From Oxyruncus cristatus (lineage: Eukaryota > Chordata > Aves > Passeriformes > Cotingidae): a stretch of 64,000 nt of DNA. Positions 23,378 through 35,292 of this stretch are shown here, piece by piece (the first letter of the stretch is position 1; each line of letters starts with the position of its first letter). A program made the position numbers and the translations under genes. Below the pieces are notes generated by a model. It was not told where the DNA came from, did not search any database, and saw only the letters and a program-made list of their open reading frames with translations. Where the stretch lies: assembly GCA_013399855.1 (NCBI GenBank), contig VXAY01004089.1, positions 376,365 to 440,364 on the forward strand, written 5' to 3'.

Positions 23378-23479
23378 GTTGTGTTGAAAATGGTGGCGGA
23401 GATCAAGAAGATTCCTGGCATTTCTCGGGTGATGTATGACTTGACATCAAAGCCACCAGGAACTACGGAGTGGGAGTAA
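23378..23479 (+). CDS. GMPS: GMPS exon 16, coding part and stop
   Basis: Encodes residues 661-693 and TAA: VVLKMVAEIKKIPGISRVMY, DLTSKPPGTTEWE. The last eight residues match the human C terminus, which confirms the reading frame through the whole gene. Confidence 0.98.
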   Translation, partial: VVLKMVAEIKKIPGISRVMYDLTSKPPGTTEWE

Positions 23480-23900
23480 TTAACTCTTTTTGTATCCAAG
23501 TACTGTGTGCAGTCTAAACCATATCAGAAACCATTCCCAGTGTTGACATGCAGTACTGTGAAAGAGTGACTGGAGCTGCTACACCGCATCAGATTCCTCT
23601 CCTGGAGCATAATCCTGCAGTTCAGAGCTGTGCTGGGGATGATCCCGACGTGGGGCTGAGGATTGTACGGGTAAATAACCGCGGCAGCACTGCCGGGCAC
23701 AGACAGGTCCCTCTTGCTTCTGCCTTTGTCTCACCAGTTCTCCCTGTTCTCATGTGTTTTACTGTCATTTCGGTGTCTCTTTGTTTTTGTACACTGTGTA
23801 AAAAGAGACAGTTTATTTACTTCTACCAAAAGCATTGTTCCAGCCTCAACATGTCAGAGGAATTCTTTGTGACCAACTGCTTTCGGACGGATTTATTATA

Positions 23901-23906
23901 AATAAA
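23901..23906 (+). promoter_or_regulatory. GMPS: Proximal poly(A) signal of GMPS
   Basis: AATAAA about 420 bases after the stop codon, followed about 45 bases later by a GT-rich stretch (gttgctgtgtgtgttgtgta), the expected downstream element. Confidence 0.7.
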
Positions 23907-26435
23907 TATTTTGCCAAATGGAGTAGTGGGCCCTGTCGAGTTGTGCAGTTGCTGTGTGTGTTGTGTACTGTTAACTTGTTCTGTATTGTTGACTCCTGGC
24001 CCGTGGCAATAATGTTGAGCGAGGCTAAAATCTCCTGCCGTCAGCTCTGTCCGTGTGTCTGTCCTGGCTCGGCAGGTGAGTGTGTGGTGACACACTGCCT
24101 GTGTGTGCCCGTGGCAAACTCCAGGCAGGGCAGTATCCCTGTGTGCTCCGGGGAGGGACAGAAGTGTAGGACAGGGAGTGCAGTGGAACAGCTGTTGCAC
24201 CAGAGCTGCTGGATCCGTGAGCCCTGTTTGCCCCCGCGCCGTGCAGCGCGCCCTCCACTCCTGCTTTCCTTGGGCTTGATGACAGTTCATTTGCTACACT
24301 TTTGCTTTTACAGGAGTTTTTTGGGGTCTGTATTGTGCTTAGCTTGATCTGTGAGGTCATTCTAGTCGTTAGTGTGGAGCCCTGGGGTCGGGGCTGACTT
24401 CCCAACCCATGTAGATCCTCCTGTCACTCGTGTTCTGCTGTTTGTAGTGAAGCAATAATGGGAGAGATGGATACTTTGGACATGGAGCTGTTCTGATGTG
24501 TTGAGGCTAAGCCATTTCCATCCACCTGAGAATCCTGAGCATGTCCTGTGCCAGGAGCAGTTGGATTCTGACCTGAGCAGGTTGCTGGGTGCCTGCCGGT
24601 ACCTCCCCGGGAGAACTGGAATGTGTATCCAGGCTCATCCCTCTTATCCCTGGTTTTCTGGTTTAAGCAGTTGTTCTGTTCAGCTGCAAGTTCACCACAG
24701 TGTTATGGGGTAAAGTACTTGGTTTAAACTGTTCAGTAACATGGGGTATTTCATGGCTGAACTACTTCTCTCTGCCCTTGCCTGGATTTGTGAACTGGAA
24801 TAATGTTGGAAGTGCTTGTTCTGTATTTACGGTCGCACTCATTTTCCTGTTCTTACATTCACTGCTGCCTACACGTTATGGAAATTGGGTTTAATTTCTG
24901 CTCATAGGAAATGGCCAACTGGTGTAAATGTATTCCTTTGCCTGTGTCAGGGCTGGTTTTTCACGAGGGGGAGGAGATGGTGTGTTCCAGCCCCCTGCTC
25001 CGGGGGCTGATGGGGACACAGGGGTGCAGGAGGGCAGCACACCAGTGGCTGGTGTAGTGTGGAGTGGAGACCTGCTTCCTCCTCCAGCCCTGCTCCTGGA
25101 GGGCTTTGCAGCTTGGGCAGATTGAGTGTAGTCCATCTCAGTTGTCTCCTTTAGAAAGGGGAGTGGTGACTTTCACCAGTCACAATCTCCTGGAGCCCTT
25201 TGGATGAGCCTCTTGTGGTGTCAGTGATTACCAATCCAGGTGTTCCTTTACTGCAGGAAGGTATCCGTGGGAGCTCTTGGTTAATCCCTGCACGGGGAGC
25301 TTGCTGGGGCAGACCCTGGCCCAGCAGGGTCCTGGGAGAACGAGCTGATCTCAGAGGAGAGCTCCCTGAGGAAGGTACGGCTCCAGAGGGCATTTCATTC
25401 CTGGTCAGGGAAGGAAGGGCTCAGGACAGCCGGTGTCGTTCCTGGGGGGTATCTCAGCTCCAAGGAGTGCATGAAATGAAGCCTTTGGTGTGGTGCAGAA
25501 ATGCCTGAGCCTTTCCTGCTCTCCCTGTGCGCAGGCTCGTCCCCGCTGCTGCCGCGGCTTGTGTTGCCTTGACAGCAAACAGGCAAAGCTGGAGGAGTCA
25601 CTAAAAATAATGCAGATAGTGCAGAGCCCCTCTGAAAAACAACCCCCTCGGGCTTGGCCAAGTCACCTGGTCTCTGTGTAGATGGACCTGCAGTGGGTAG
25701 TCCCACAGTTCTGCTGTGCCTGGGGATGGGACACTCGTGGGGATGGTCGGGGGTCACAGCAGTGGCTGTACCTCTGAGCACACACCTGCAGCACACCTGG
25801 ACAGGCATCCCTCACTCACTGCATGCTGCACACCTGGAGGAGTCCTCCTTGGAGTTGCATCTTAACTGTAGGCGCGCTGTCTCCTGTGTCCTGAAGTCTG
25901 CCGTGCGTTCCTCCCGTCCTCCAACCCCTGGGGCTGCGTTCCTGCAGCTGGGCAGCAGTCCTGCCGCCTTCTTTTTAAGCCAGAACGTTGTCTATTGAAA
26001 ATTTTAGGCATAAACTGTTGCACTATAAATCCAAATGTCTTATGGAAGTGGGATTTGTGCCCCTTAGCTTCTCCCCCCCGTTGGACAGCTGTGCCATGCG
26101 TTGTAGCCGTGGTGGGTTGTTCTTGGGAAGGTTGGTGTGATCATCCCGGCGGTTCTTGGGTGTGTCCGTGGAATCCGTGTGTACTGGACAGCCACAAGTG
26201 GAGAGAAACATCATCCTCTGGTCACATTTCTTAAAAAAACAAAGATATATTTAGCACCTAGTTTACAAACTAATACCTGTAGCTGCCCTGTACAATTGTT
26301 CACCTCGAGTCTTCAGTAAAACATGTCAGCAGTTAGAGGAATTTGTATTGGGGGCATTCCCCATCAGTCTCAATTTTTAACATTTTTCTGCTTGTGAAAT
26401 GATAAAAGTACTGTGAGCCTTAATTTTTATCCGCA

Positions 26436-26441
26436 AATAAA
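26436..26441 (+). promoter_or_regulatory. GMPS: Distal poly(A) signal of GMPS
   Basis: AATAAA followed within about 20 bases by ttggtgtgac and then a T run, a textbook GU/U-rich downstream element. It would give a 3' UTR of about 3 kb. Confidence 0.65.
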
Positions 26442-28544
26442 AATATTATGTTTGAACCTTGGTGTGACTTTTTTTTTTTAAGGTCTTGCATGTACAAACT
26501 GTATTATAAATATAGTTTATACATGTACATTATAAATGGGAGTGTATTTGGGGTTGAAAAAGCTGGTTTTTTGGATGTAATTGATTTAGATGTGGGATCA
26601 AGAGCCCTATTAGAACTGGGATGTTTTTCTTGTGGATCCTTCCCCGGAGGGGGATGAGGTACAAAGGTCAATATAAAGCTGCCTGAAGGATTTCTTCCTG
26701 TTTTTAGTGGTTTTTTAGGGTGGAAAAAACATGGAAAACTGTTCTGGGGTAAGTGTAAGCTTTATGGACAGCAAAGTTTGAGTTGTGTGTTAATTAAGAG
26801 AAGTGCTAATTAAAGAGGAGAGTTTCTGCTCCTTGCAGGGGCAGGGGGCGGGTGCTGGAGCTGAGGGTCTGTGCTGGGGTGGGTTGGGAGGGTCCCAGGC
26901 TCACCCCCCTCACAAAGAGGTCCCTGTGCCCACACTCCCTTAATGAAGCAGCAGGAATAATTCAGGGCTGGCATCCATAATTCATGGCTCTGACACCTGA
27001 CCATGGGCTCGTAGGGACCGTGACCCGGCCCCTGACACCGGAGTCCTTGTGCTGTTGTGTCTCCTGTGGAAACCTGGGATACCTTTGGAAAAGGGAAGCT
27101 CAGTGCCTTGGGCTCCTGGTCCCACAGCTCTGCCCGTGGTGGCCCTTGGTGCTATGGGGTTTATGGCCAGGACTGAGGTTCCTGAGCAGCTTTTATCCCT
27201 CGGGATCACATCCAGTGCTGCTCTGGCACTTTGCTCCCGGGGCTCACTTTGTCTCAGTTTGGGCCAGGTGTGACGTGGGACAAGGTGCCCAGCTTCTCCT
27301 TTCGGGCCTGGAGCTCGCCCAGCTCTCCAGGGTTCTCGGTGTGAAGGTGAGATGCTGCCCAGGACATGGGGAATGCAGTGGGGAGCAGTTGGATTTTGGT
27401 GGTTTTAGAGGAAACAGGAGGTTTCCTGGCTGACCACAACTCCCAGAGGCTCTGGAGCAATGCCCACCTCTGCTGTGCAGCTCCGGGCGCTCTGTGGCAC
27501 AGGGGCCTGGAGCTGAAGGAAATGCTGTAGCTGTGCAGGGGGAGCTGGACCCAACACCACACCCCCCCGGGTTTGGAGGTGGCTGTCAGGGCTGGGGCTC
27601 GGGATGATCCTTGTGCTGTGCAGAGCGGGGGGTTATTTTTAGTCCCTTCTGTGGTGCTGATTGCCATGGCAATGCCACGGCACCGCAGCCGCTCCCAGGG
27701 ATGTGCTGGGGGTGCTGCTCCAGGACCGGGGGACAGGGACGGGGCTCCTGGCTGTGCTTTTGGGGGAGAGTGGCAGCTCAGTGTCCCCTGTCTGGTCCAT
27801 GATTTAGATTCAGCTCAGAGCCAGAGCTGGGGCTCACTGCCTGCCCCAACTGGGCTCCCCATCTCTGGAAAACAATCCTCCAGGCACAGGAACCTGTCCA
27901 GGAACTGCATCCCGGGAGCATTAACTGCTCGGCAGGGAACCAACTGCTCAGCAGCTGGTCAGCTAAGGCAGCTCAGCCTTTTTGTCTGAAATTCGTGCAG
28001 AACAGTAGAGAACAGGGTGGGTGGTTCTGCACCTCCTCGTGCTGTTTGAGAATGGTCAGGGATCATCAGGCTCAAGGACCGGGGCCGTGTCCCAGGGCAG
28101 AGCTGGGCACAGCCTTCCTCAGCCCCTGCCCTGCACAGCCACGTGCCTCCAGAGAGGTCTGAGTGTCTGGATTCCCCTTGACCTTGGAAAACGTTCCCCT
28201 TTCTAATCACAGGGTGCTTGATCACCAGTCGGTGCATCCCAGAGCAAAGCCAGCGGAGCAGTGACCTCACTGAACTCAGCAGAGAGGACAAAAGAGTTAA
28301 TTAACGTACCCAGGAATTTTTCTCTTCACTTGGGTGTGCTGGGACTGGCCTTTGGCCCCACAGTCACATCTAGAAATTATTGGAGACGATCAAAGGCTGG
28401 AGAGAGCCACTTCCATTCAGTTCTAATTTCAGCAGATTGCCTCACTCGAGCTGCCTGTGACCCCGTGCCCCCCGAGCTCCCACATCCCTCACGCCCTTCA
28501 GGGAGGCAGCTGGGAGCTCTCTGCTGTTGGGATTTGGGTTAACA

Positions 28545-28602
28545 GGTGGGCTTAATGATCTTAAAGGCCTTTTCCAACCCAGACAATTCCATGATTCCAT
28601 GC
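28545..28602 (+). mobile_element. CR1 LINE 3' tail
   Basis: Short terminal piece: gggcttaatgatcttaaagg, ccttttccaaccc and attccatgattccatg. Confidence 0.8.
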
Positions 28603-29282
28603 TGTGGGACAGAATCATGGGGTCAGGTTTGCTGGGGATACCTGGGCACAAAGCCAGTGGCTGCTGGCTGAGCAGAAGTTCATAAGTCACTGCATTTAAG
28701 CGCTGTCAGAGCAGGGTGAACCACTTAGGCCCAATTAAGTGCCTTAATGAAGCTTTCCCTGATAGGGTTTCAATTACCTGGAGCAGAGAGTGTGGAGCAG
28801 CAGAGCTGTGAGCCTCACAGCTAATTGGATGAGGATTTGGGAATGATTGTGCTCCAGTGGGACCACACATATATGTTTGCTTAGGTATCACTTCCAGAAG
28901 CTGTGCAAATCAGTCTGGACCTGTGCAAGGCTGGTGTTTGTCTGTTCAAATCTCTCTAACCAGGTTATTGACTGGTCTGGCCTGGGATGAGCCGTGTCTG
29001 TGTGTGCAGAGGTCTGGCATGTGCAGCTACAGAGCTGAGAGAATGTGGGGAACAGATATGATATCTTCACAGATATCTGAAGAGCTGGGGTGGATTTTGA
29101 GATCCGTCTAAAAGAGGATGAACTGTAAGTGTGTCTCGGTAGAATTACTGGAGAACTGCTGGATCAGACTGTGCATCCTGCATTCCTTTAGTCTGGAATG
29201 AAGGTGTTCACCTGGAGAAGGATCCAGGGAGGCCTGAGAGCCCCTTCCAGGACCTAAAAGGGATCCAGGAGAGCTGGAGAGG

Positions 29283-29568
29283 GACTTGGGACAAGGGATG
29301 GAGGGACAGGACACAGGGAATGGCTTCCCACTGCCTTAAGGCAGGGAGAGATGGGATATTGCAAAGGAATTCCCAGCTGTGAGGGTGGTGAGGCCCTGGC
29401 ACAGGTTGCCCAGAGAAGCTGTGGCTGGCCCTGGTTCCCTTTAAGTGTCCAAGGCCAGGTTGGATGGGGCTTGGGGCAACCTGGGCTAGTGGAAGGTGTT
29501 CCTGCCCGTGGCAGGGGTGGCACTGCATGGGCTTTAAGGTCCTTCCAACCCAAACCATTCTATCAAAC
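29283..29568 (+). mobile_element. CR1 LINE 3' fragment
   Basis: Long sense copy: ggacaggacacagggaatgg, ggcttcccactgcc, gatgggatattgcaaagg, ggccctggcacaggttgccc, aagtgtccaaggccaggttg, gtggaaggtgttcctgcccg and ttccaacccaaaccattct. Confidence 0.95.
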
Positions 29569-30438
29569 TAAATTTGTGGTGAAGATAATCAGGATGGACT
29601 TTCGATGTGTGACATTGTGGAGTTTTGTTGGCCAGCATGGAGGTGTCCCTGGAATGGCACATAACGATGGAAAACTTCTTATGAGATTTTAAAATCAGGT
29701 TAAAACAGGCCCTGTGTGCAGTGCATTAACTCCCCGAGGTGACCTCCTGCTTTCCTGAGCACTAAACATCTGCTGCAGGGTTTTTAGAAGCACTCCTCTT
29801 ATTTACATCTGAAAAACAGGAGGTTTGACTAAAAGGGTGCCTGAGCCAGGGCACTAATCCTGAGCTCTCATCCTGGGGGCTCGGGGCTGGGTGTTGCTGG
29901 AACGTTCTGCTCTCAAACCAGTGACACAAACAGTGTTGGGGGGGTTTTAATGCTGTGCTGCCCCTCTGCACCCCTGGGTGTTGCTGTACCCTGCCTTGGC
30001 TCCAGCAGCGCAGGGTTTCACACTGGTAAGTGCAGGGCTTTACCCTGGGCAGAGGGATATTATTATTCCACAGGGAGGGTCTGGGGGCCACACCAGGCTG
30101 GGGACCCCCGGGACCTGCTGTGCTGGGGTGGGCACAGGAGACCCCTTGGCAGGAGATGGTTTCCATGTCACCTGCCCAACTCTAGGGACCACAGCTGGAA
30201 TGAAAATCAGATTTTAGAAAGCATTTTAAGAAGAGCCAGAGAAATTTTTCAAAGCCTGGCATAATTTATTAATAAATAGAAGTTCTGTCAGATAATTAAT
30301 GTTATAATCAGTTATAACTCGTGGTAAGCTGCAGGTACAGAGCTCCTAAACGTGTTTCTGTACATTTATACAGTGTATAGATGAGTTAGGAATATATAAT
30401 GATAATGTTCCATATTACTTTAACCAACGATTGCCTGG

Positions 30439-30488
30439 AAAAGGAATACAAAAGGAATACAAAAGGAATACAAAAGGAATAGAAAAGG
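30439..30488. repeat. 11-bp tandem repeat
   Basis: Four copies of aaaaggaatac (the last one aaaaggaatag) plus a partial fifth. Confidence 0.9.
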
Positions 30489-30589
30489 CAGGAGGTGCCC
30501 CAGCCCTTAGCAGGGATCAGTTTGAAGTGTCGTTCACTGGAGCATCGTACCCTGATCCTTCTCTCCACGGCCCCACCAACACCTGCCCC

Positions 30590-30960
30590 GCGGTGGGTGC
30601 AGGTGAGGTGTCCCCCCAGGCCCTTCTCCCCTCTCTCGCTGCTCTGGAGGGATGTGGAGCTCCTGGAAAGCTGCTCAGTGCCCGACCACCGCCCCCCGCT
30701 CGGAGGTGCTGCCGGGGCCGGCGCTGGCACCGAGGCGGTTCCCGGGGGATGTCGGTCAGTCGGGGCCGAAGCAGGAGGGGGGTTTTGGCGGCGGGAGGTT
30801 TGGCAGAGGGTTTGTTCCCCCCGGCAGGTGCCCCACAGCCCCCAGGGTGCCCAGGCACAGGGGCTCCGGCCCCAGCACAGCCGGTATCAATATTTCAGGG
30901 CAGCTGGGCGGCTTTGCTTTCAGGAAACCAATCGCTCTGCAATTTTGATGAGGTGAGGCG
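30590..30960. other. GC-rich, CpG-containing stretch, unassigned
   Basis: Rich in CpG (gccggggccggcgctggc, cagtcggggccgaagc) about 1.5 kb upstream of the first KCNAB1 exon. No protein in any frame is recognised. It could be an upstream promoter or untranslated exon of KCNAB1, or a separate non-coding RNA promoter. Confidence 0.4.
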
Positions 30961-32079
30961 GGGTGTCCTTACCCGCCGGCAGATACAGTCACCCCGCGGA
31001 CAATATCCGATGGCGTTACCTGCCTAAGTGACACATTAGGGAACATCCACTGCACAATAGCCCGCGGTACGCCCAACAATGGCCCATTGAGACAGGGACA
31101 AATCGCCAGCAGCTGCTTTAGTTTAATTTACCTTTGAGGTGACTGGTACCTTTTAAAGTCTTTGGGAACAACAGGGAAATGTTTCTGTGTTTAAGGGAAT
31201 GATAAACACCGCATGCTGAGGAAGAACAATGTGCCTTTTATACAGCTCTTTAAGAACTTCATTTCATTTTTGATAACCAACTTCCACATGGAAGGACCTG
31301 AAGAATCTTCAGTTTGTGTACCCATAAAATAAATATGTATTGCTTCTCTGCTCAGGGTTGGTTTAAAGGCTTCTGGAGTTGCTGGAAACCTTTTCCTTTT
31401 TTGGGAAAGGCTATGAAAGTTTAAGGACAAATGAGGAAACACATTGGAACGGGCACAGAGCTAGAAAGTTTTAACGGCTCAAAGTCTGAGTCATTTTTCT
31501 AGAGTTTTGCAAAACTTCCGAAGAGTGTTCTAGTGGCATCTCTGCTGAACAGTTTGGATACCACCAGCTCCCGTTGGAAGCCACAGACGTCCAGAGCTCC
31601 CTTTTCCCTGATTCCATGAATCCTTCCACCCAGCCTCCAGCCCCGGGAGACCCGTGCAGGGCACAGGTGGGGGATTGCTCTGCTTGGGGGTGATTACAAA
31701 GCTTTTGAGTGCAACGGCTTTAAAATCCTGCCTGTCTTAGAGGGGTTTTTCTTCTGCTGGCTCTCTCCTAAAGTGGGTGCTGTGATTAGAGCTGTAATCT
31801 CTGTACCAGCTTTTACATTTCAGACCGGGGAGGGGAATTAATGCAACTCCAGTGTCCGCCTTTTCATACGTTTTCCCAAACACTGTTTGCTCAGGAACAG
31901 CCGTAACTTCGTTCTCACCCTAAGGGTGACCAACTCGCCAAATTTCTACAAATCCCTTGGAGAATGGAAGTTCCTGCTGGACGTGGCGACCGAGGCGGCG
32001 GAGGAGGAGGAGCAGGAGGGCTGGAGCGGCCGGCCCAGGGCTGGGGATGAAGACAGGGATGCTCCAAGGCCGCGTCCGG

Positions 32080-32472
32080 CAGGGACGGCGCTGCAATTTG
32101 CTGGGGTGAGCCCACGTGGCCGCGGGTTTGCCGTCAAGGTGACACGTGTGACTTCACCTCCGAGGTTTACGGAGCAGGACGGGTGTTGCGGTGCCCTGCG
32201 CCCAAAGCCCTGCTGTGCCCCAGCCCCGCTGGGGTGTTGTTTTTAAGGAGCGTCCTCCTCCCCGGCTGCGGAGCCGCTGGCACGCGGGAGCCGCTGCAGA
32301 TGTTTCCATGAGAAGGTCGCAGCTCTTCTTTCTGGTTAAGCCCCGCAGACACGTCTCTAATTACAGCTTTGTGGCCGGCGTGAGGTTATAGGGGGAGGAA
32401 AGTGCGCGCTGGAATCAGTTTAAATGATTTGAGGGCAGCGGCTCGGCGCCTTCGCACCGAGCGGGACGCGAA
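32080..32472 (+). promoter_or_regulatory. KCNAB1: CpG-rich promoter / 5' UTR of KCNAB1 (MLAARTG form)
   Basis: CpG-rich sequence running into the start codon at 32473. Just before the ATG a short hairpin can form (gctcgg at about 32437 with ccgagc about ten bases on). No TATA box is obvious. The transcription start cannot be fixed from sequence. Confidence 0.5.
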
Positions 32473-32744
32473 ATGCTGGCGGCACGGACGGGGACCGTGG
32501 GGGGGAAGAGCGCCGAGGAGTCCCTGAAGCTGAGGAAGCAGTCGGTGCTTTCCGTGGGCAGCAGGGACAGAGCCCTGAAGAGCTCCTCGGAGAGCGGGAA
32601 GGAGGGCCGGGCTCGGCCCGGGCAGCCCCAGCAGCGAGCCCGGCGCCTGGCGCTGCTGCGGGAGCTGGAGATGAACTGGTACCTGCGCGTGTGTGAGCTG
32701 TCCCACGAGTACACCATCGCCTACACCACCGGCATGCCGCACAG
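32473..32744 (+). CDS. KCNAB1: KCNAB1 first exon, Kv-beta-1.3 type
   Basis: Encodes 90 residues plus two bases of an arginine, starting MLAARTGTVGGKSAEESLKL and ending in LALLRELEMNWYL then TTGMPHR. The human isoform starts MLAARTG and shares RARxLALLREVEMNWYL and TTGMPHR, so the assignment is firm. The first seven residues form the pore-blocking inactivation tip in the mammalian protein and are unchanged here. The middle (about 8-55) is diverged, basic and serine-rich. The donor is CACAG|gtacgt. The exon is very GC-rich, with three extended minus-strand frames that are shadows. Confidence 0.96.
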
Positions 32745-35292
32745 GTACGTACCCACGGCTCTGCCCGGGCACCCCGGCGCTGGGGCTGCGGGCATCTTAG
32801 TAACAGCAACAATGACAACGATGATGACCACAGTAACCAGAACAATAACAAGAGTAGAAAGGTCTTTGGCTTTACAAGCCTCATTTTTCTGATGATTCTT
32901 TTTTTTTTTTTTCCCTGCACCAGGTGGGTGTGTGTTACAGAGCTGAGAATCCTGTAAACTTGTTTCTTGGTTTCCGTAACTTCTTCGGCACAAGCTGCCT
33001 GTGGTTGTTTGGCCTCGTTTCTCACGAGCTGTTTTGTCCAAGTGGTTGTGGTTCTGTTGGAATAGAGTTGAAAAGTTGCTGCTGTTGAGCAGGGAGCGTG
33101 TGGGTGACAGGAGGGTCCTGCTTTCCCCTGTCCCTGCCGGGCAGCGGCGATGGCTCAGCCTGGGAACGAGCCGCCCAGGAGGGGGAACCTGCAGCTGCTG
33201 GATCTCTCATCCCATCAGTCTTAAATGTCGCAGCCTCCAGAATCTGATCTTGCTCCTTTAAAAAAATATAAGGGGATCTTGGTATTAGTGGAAATTAGAC
33301 GTGCGACTCCCTAATCTCCTGTGCAGGGTCAGCCCCTCAGTGAAATCGGAGCCCAGCCAGAACTGCCCGGGGGTGCTGCTGCCCCAGGCCGAGGAGCAGC
33401 ATCGCGGGAGCGGCGGCCGCGCTCCCTCGGGGCAGTTTGGGGGCCTGGCAGAGGGAGGATGGGGGTTTCAGTCACCCCAAGGGACAGGGCTGCTGCCGAG
33501 GGGGAGTTCAGCCTTTTGCCCAGCTCGACACAAATACATCGGTAGCAGCCAGATTTCGACTGAGAACCGGTTGAAATCTTCCCTGATCCCAGGCAGGATG
33601 GAGATGCCTGAACTGCCCCGCCCAAACTGAGGTCTTGCAGATGTGCTTGGATTAGAAATTATTTAGAATGTCATTAGAATAAAAATTAGGAACGGGACAA
33701 CTGAAAGGAAAACAAAGTAAAACTGAGATGGAGCAGGTTGTTAAGTGCAGAAATGTCCACAAGCACCTGGAGAGAACAAGGGGTCGGTCTGTTGGCTGGG
33801 AGGGAGCAGACTCTGGGGTACGGTGCCCATTTGCCCCATCAGCCCGTGGTCAGGTACCCGGGGGCTTGAACAGCAGCAGAAAAGCAAACTGCTGGTGAAT
33901 AACTTCTGGGAGAACTAAGTTTCTGAAGATGCTGATCCCCACAAACCCCGAAACTCCAAACCAGCAAAACTCCTATGTCCAAAAGAATTCAGAGGAGCTT
34001 GCAGAAGTATTTCTTTGCATCGGTTCACCTTGCATTATAGATGAGCAGAGTGAGGGCTGGCAGGAGGTAGAAGCAAAGGCAGCTGCAGCAGAGATCATGG
34101 GTACAGCCTTCAGGAGGGAAACACGGTCCCTGTGAGGCAGGAACAGCCTCGGGTCACGCTGCCCTCCCTGCAGTGTCTTTGGGTTGCAAAGAGCAGGCCT
34201 TGTGGCCCACCTTTGGGTCAGCACCATGAGAACAGCACCCCCATCTGCAGCAGTGTCAGGGTCCCCTGGGGCTGGGGGGCCCTGGGGCAGCAGGGCAGGA
34301 CCCTCCTGGGGACACCCAGGTCCATCAGTGCCCTGATGCGACAGCTGCAGAGGAAGAGTAGCAGGGTAATCCCAGTGTCCCCACCAAACTCCCCTCTGTG
34401 ACATTGAATTATAAGCTTTTAAAGTATATTCTGGGTTTGGGATCAGTCTTTCTTTATCTGCTTTGAAAGATTTAAGGATTAGTTGAGTTCATGATACATC
34501 CATCACTTGATTATTTAACTTATTTTTCCACTGTATTTGGGGATGAAATGCCAGCCCGACAATGGGTTGAGTTTTTAAAATAGAAGAGCTCAGAGATCTC
34601 CCTCGGTAGTGTGTATCAGACCTTGGCAGGATTGTTTGCTGTGGCCAGAAAAGGTCAGTGTGGTCCTGGGTGTTGCCTTGTCCAGCAGGGATGAACACCC
34701 TGGAAACCATCCCTGGAAGTGTCCAAGGCCAGACTGGACGGGGCTTGGAGCAACCTGATCTGGTGGGTGTCATTTCTGCCCATTACAGGGGAGTTTGGAA
34801 TAAGATGGTCTTTAAGGTTCCTTCCAACTGAAACCATTCTATGATTCTATCAACCAGAAACTTTTTTTGCTATTTATCAGCGGTGACTGATAAAATTATA
34901 ATTTTATTTGTATTAATTGTCAAAGCCCTGGGAGGCTACAGAGGTTCCCAGGCCAGGTGACTCCAGCAGTGCACTATGAGAAAACAAAATGTTCTAACGA
35001 CTGGCAGAAGAGATGCCTGCAGTGTTCATCTGGCCAGCCCAGGGCCTGAAATACACCCTGTGAGAGTATTTGGTTTATGTTTATTGGCCTTGGATTGAAT
35101 CCCAAGCAAATATTTCTCATTTTCTAAATATAAGACCTGGGAAATGGGGTCAGTGCTGTATTCCCACTGGCAGCCCTTATCCCTTGGAGTACTGGGCCGT
35201 GAGAGGTCCCGGCAGATGAACAAGATTGCTGATCTTGGCCATAATCCACGCCGGGCATCAACTAAAACGGGCCAGTTGCGGTAATACAAACA
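32745..35292 (+). other. KCNAB1: KCNAB1 intron between alternative first exons
   Basis: Holds a low-complexity CAA/GATGA-like stretch near 32803-32855, a T run near 32899-32912, and one CR1 fragment at 34700-34852. No gene recognised. Confidence 0.85.
34700..34852 (+). mobile_element. CR1 LINE 3' fragment
   Basis: Sense: atccctggaagtgtccaagg, ggacggggcttggagcaacc, gatggtctttaaggttcctt, and the full terminal gaaaccattctatgattct. Confidence 0.95.

Larger units (their letters stand above)
4331..23479 (+). other. GMPS: GMPS gene, coding exons 2-16 (GMP synthase)
   Basis: GMP synthase [glutamine-hydrolysing], cytosolic and nuclear, makes GMP from XMP, ATP and glutamine in the last step of guanine nucleotide synthesis. 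Fifteen exons splice in consistent phase to 684 residues. Adding nine from the unseen exon 1 gives 693, the human length, so there is no frameshift or missing internal exon. Domains by human-type numbering: class I glutamine amidotransferase about 25-220, with nucleophile Cys104 (GICYGMQ) and His190/Glu192 (FHPEV); ATP-pyrophosphatase domain from about 235, with P-loop SGGVDST at 244-250; a C-terminal dimerisation domain ending in PPGTTEWE. All introns use GT-AG. The identification rests on recalled human protein sequence and the match is near-continuous. The downstream neighbour is KCNAB1, as in human. Confidence 0.98.
23480..26458 (+). other. GMPS: GMPS 3' UTR (short and long forms, inferred)
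   Basis: Non-coding sequence after the stop. Two well-formed poly(A) signals divide it into a proximal UTR of about 0.4 kb and a distal one of about 3 kb. No transposon lies in this 3-kb stretch, in contrast to the CR1-littered DNA beyond it, which fits its being transcribed UTR. No ORF in it looks real. Confidence 0.6.
26460..32080. other. GMPS-KCNAB1 intergenic region
   Basis: No gene recognised. It holds CR1 fragments at 28545-28602 and 29283-29568, an 11-bp tandem repeat at 30439-30488, a GC-rich stretch at about 30590-30960 and, directly after it, a non-repetitive block (30970-31160) that looks constrained. Confidence 0.75.

Noticed and set aside
32420..33025. 201-codon minus-strand frame over the Kv-beta-1.3-type exon
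   Set aside because: Shadow of a GC-rich coding exon on the + strand, continued by a leucine-rich low-complexity run.
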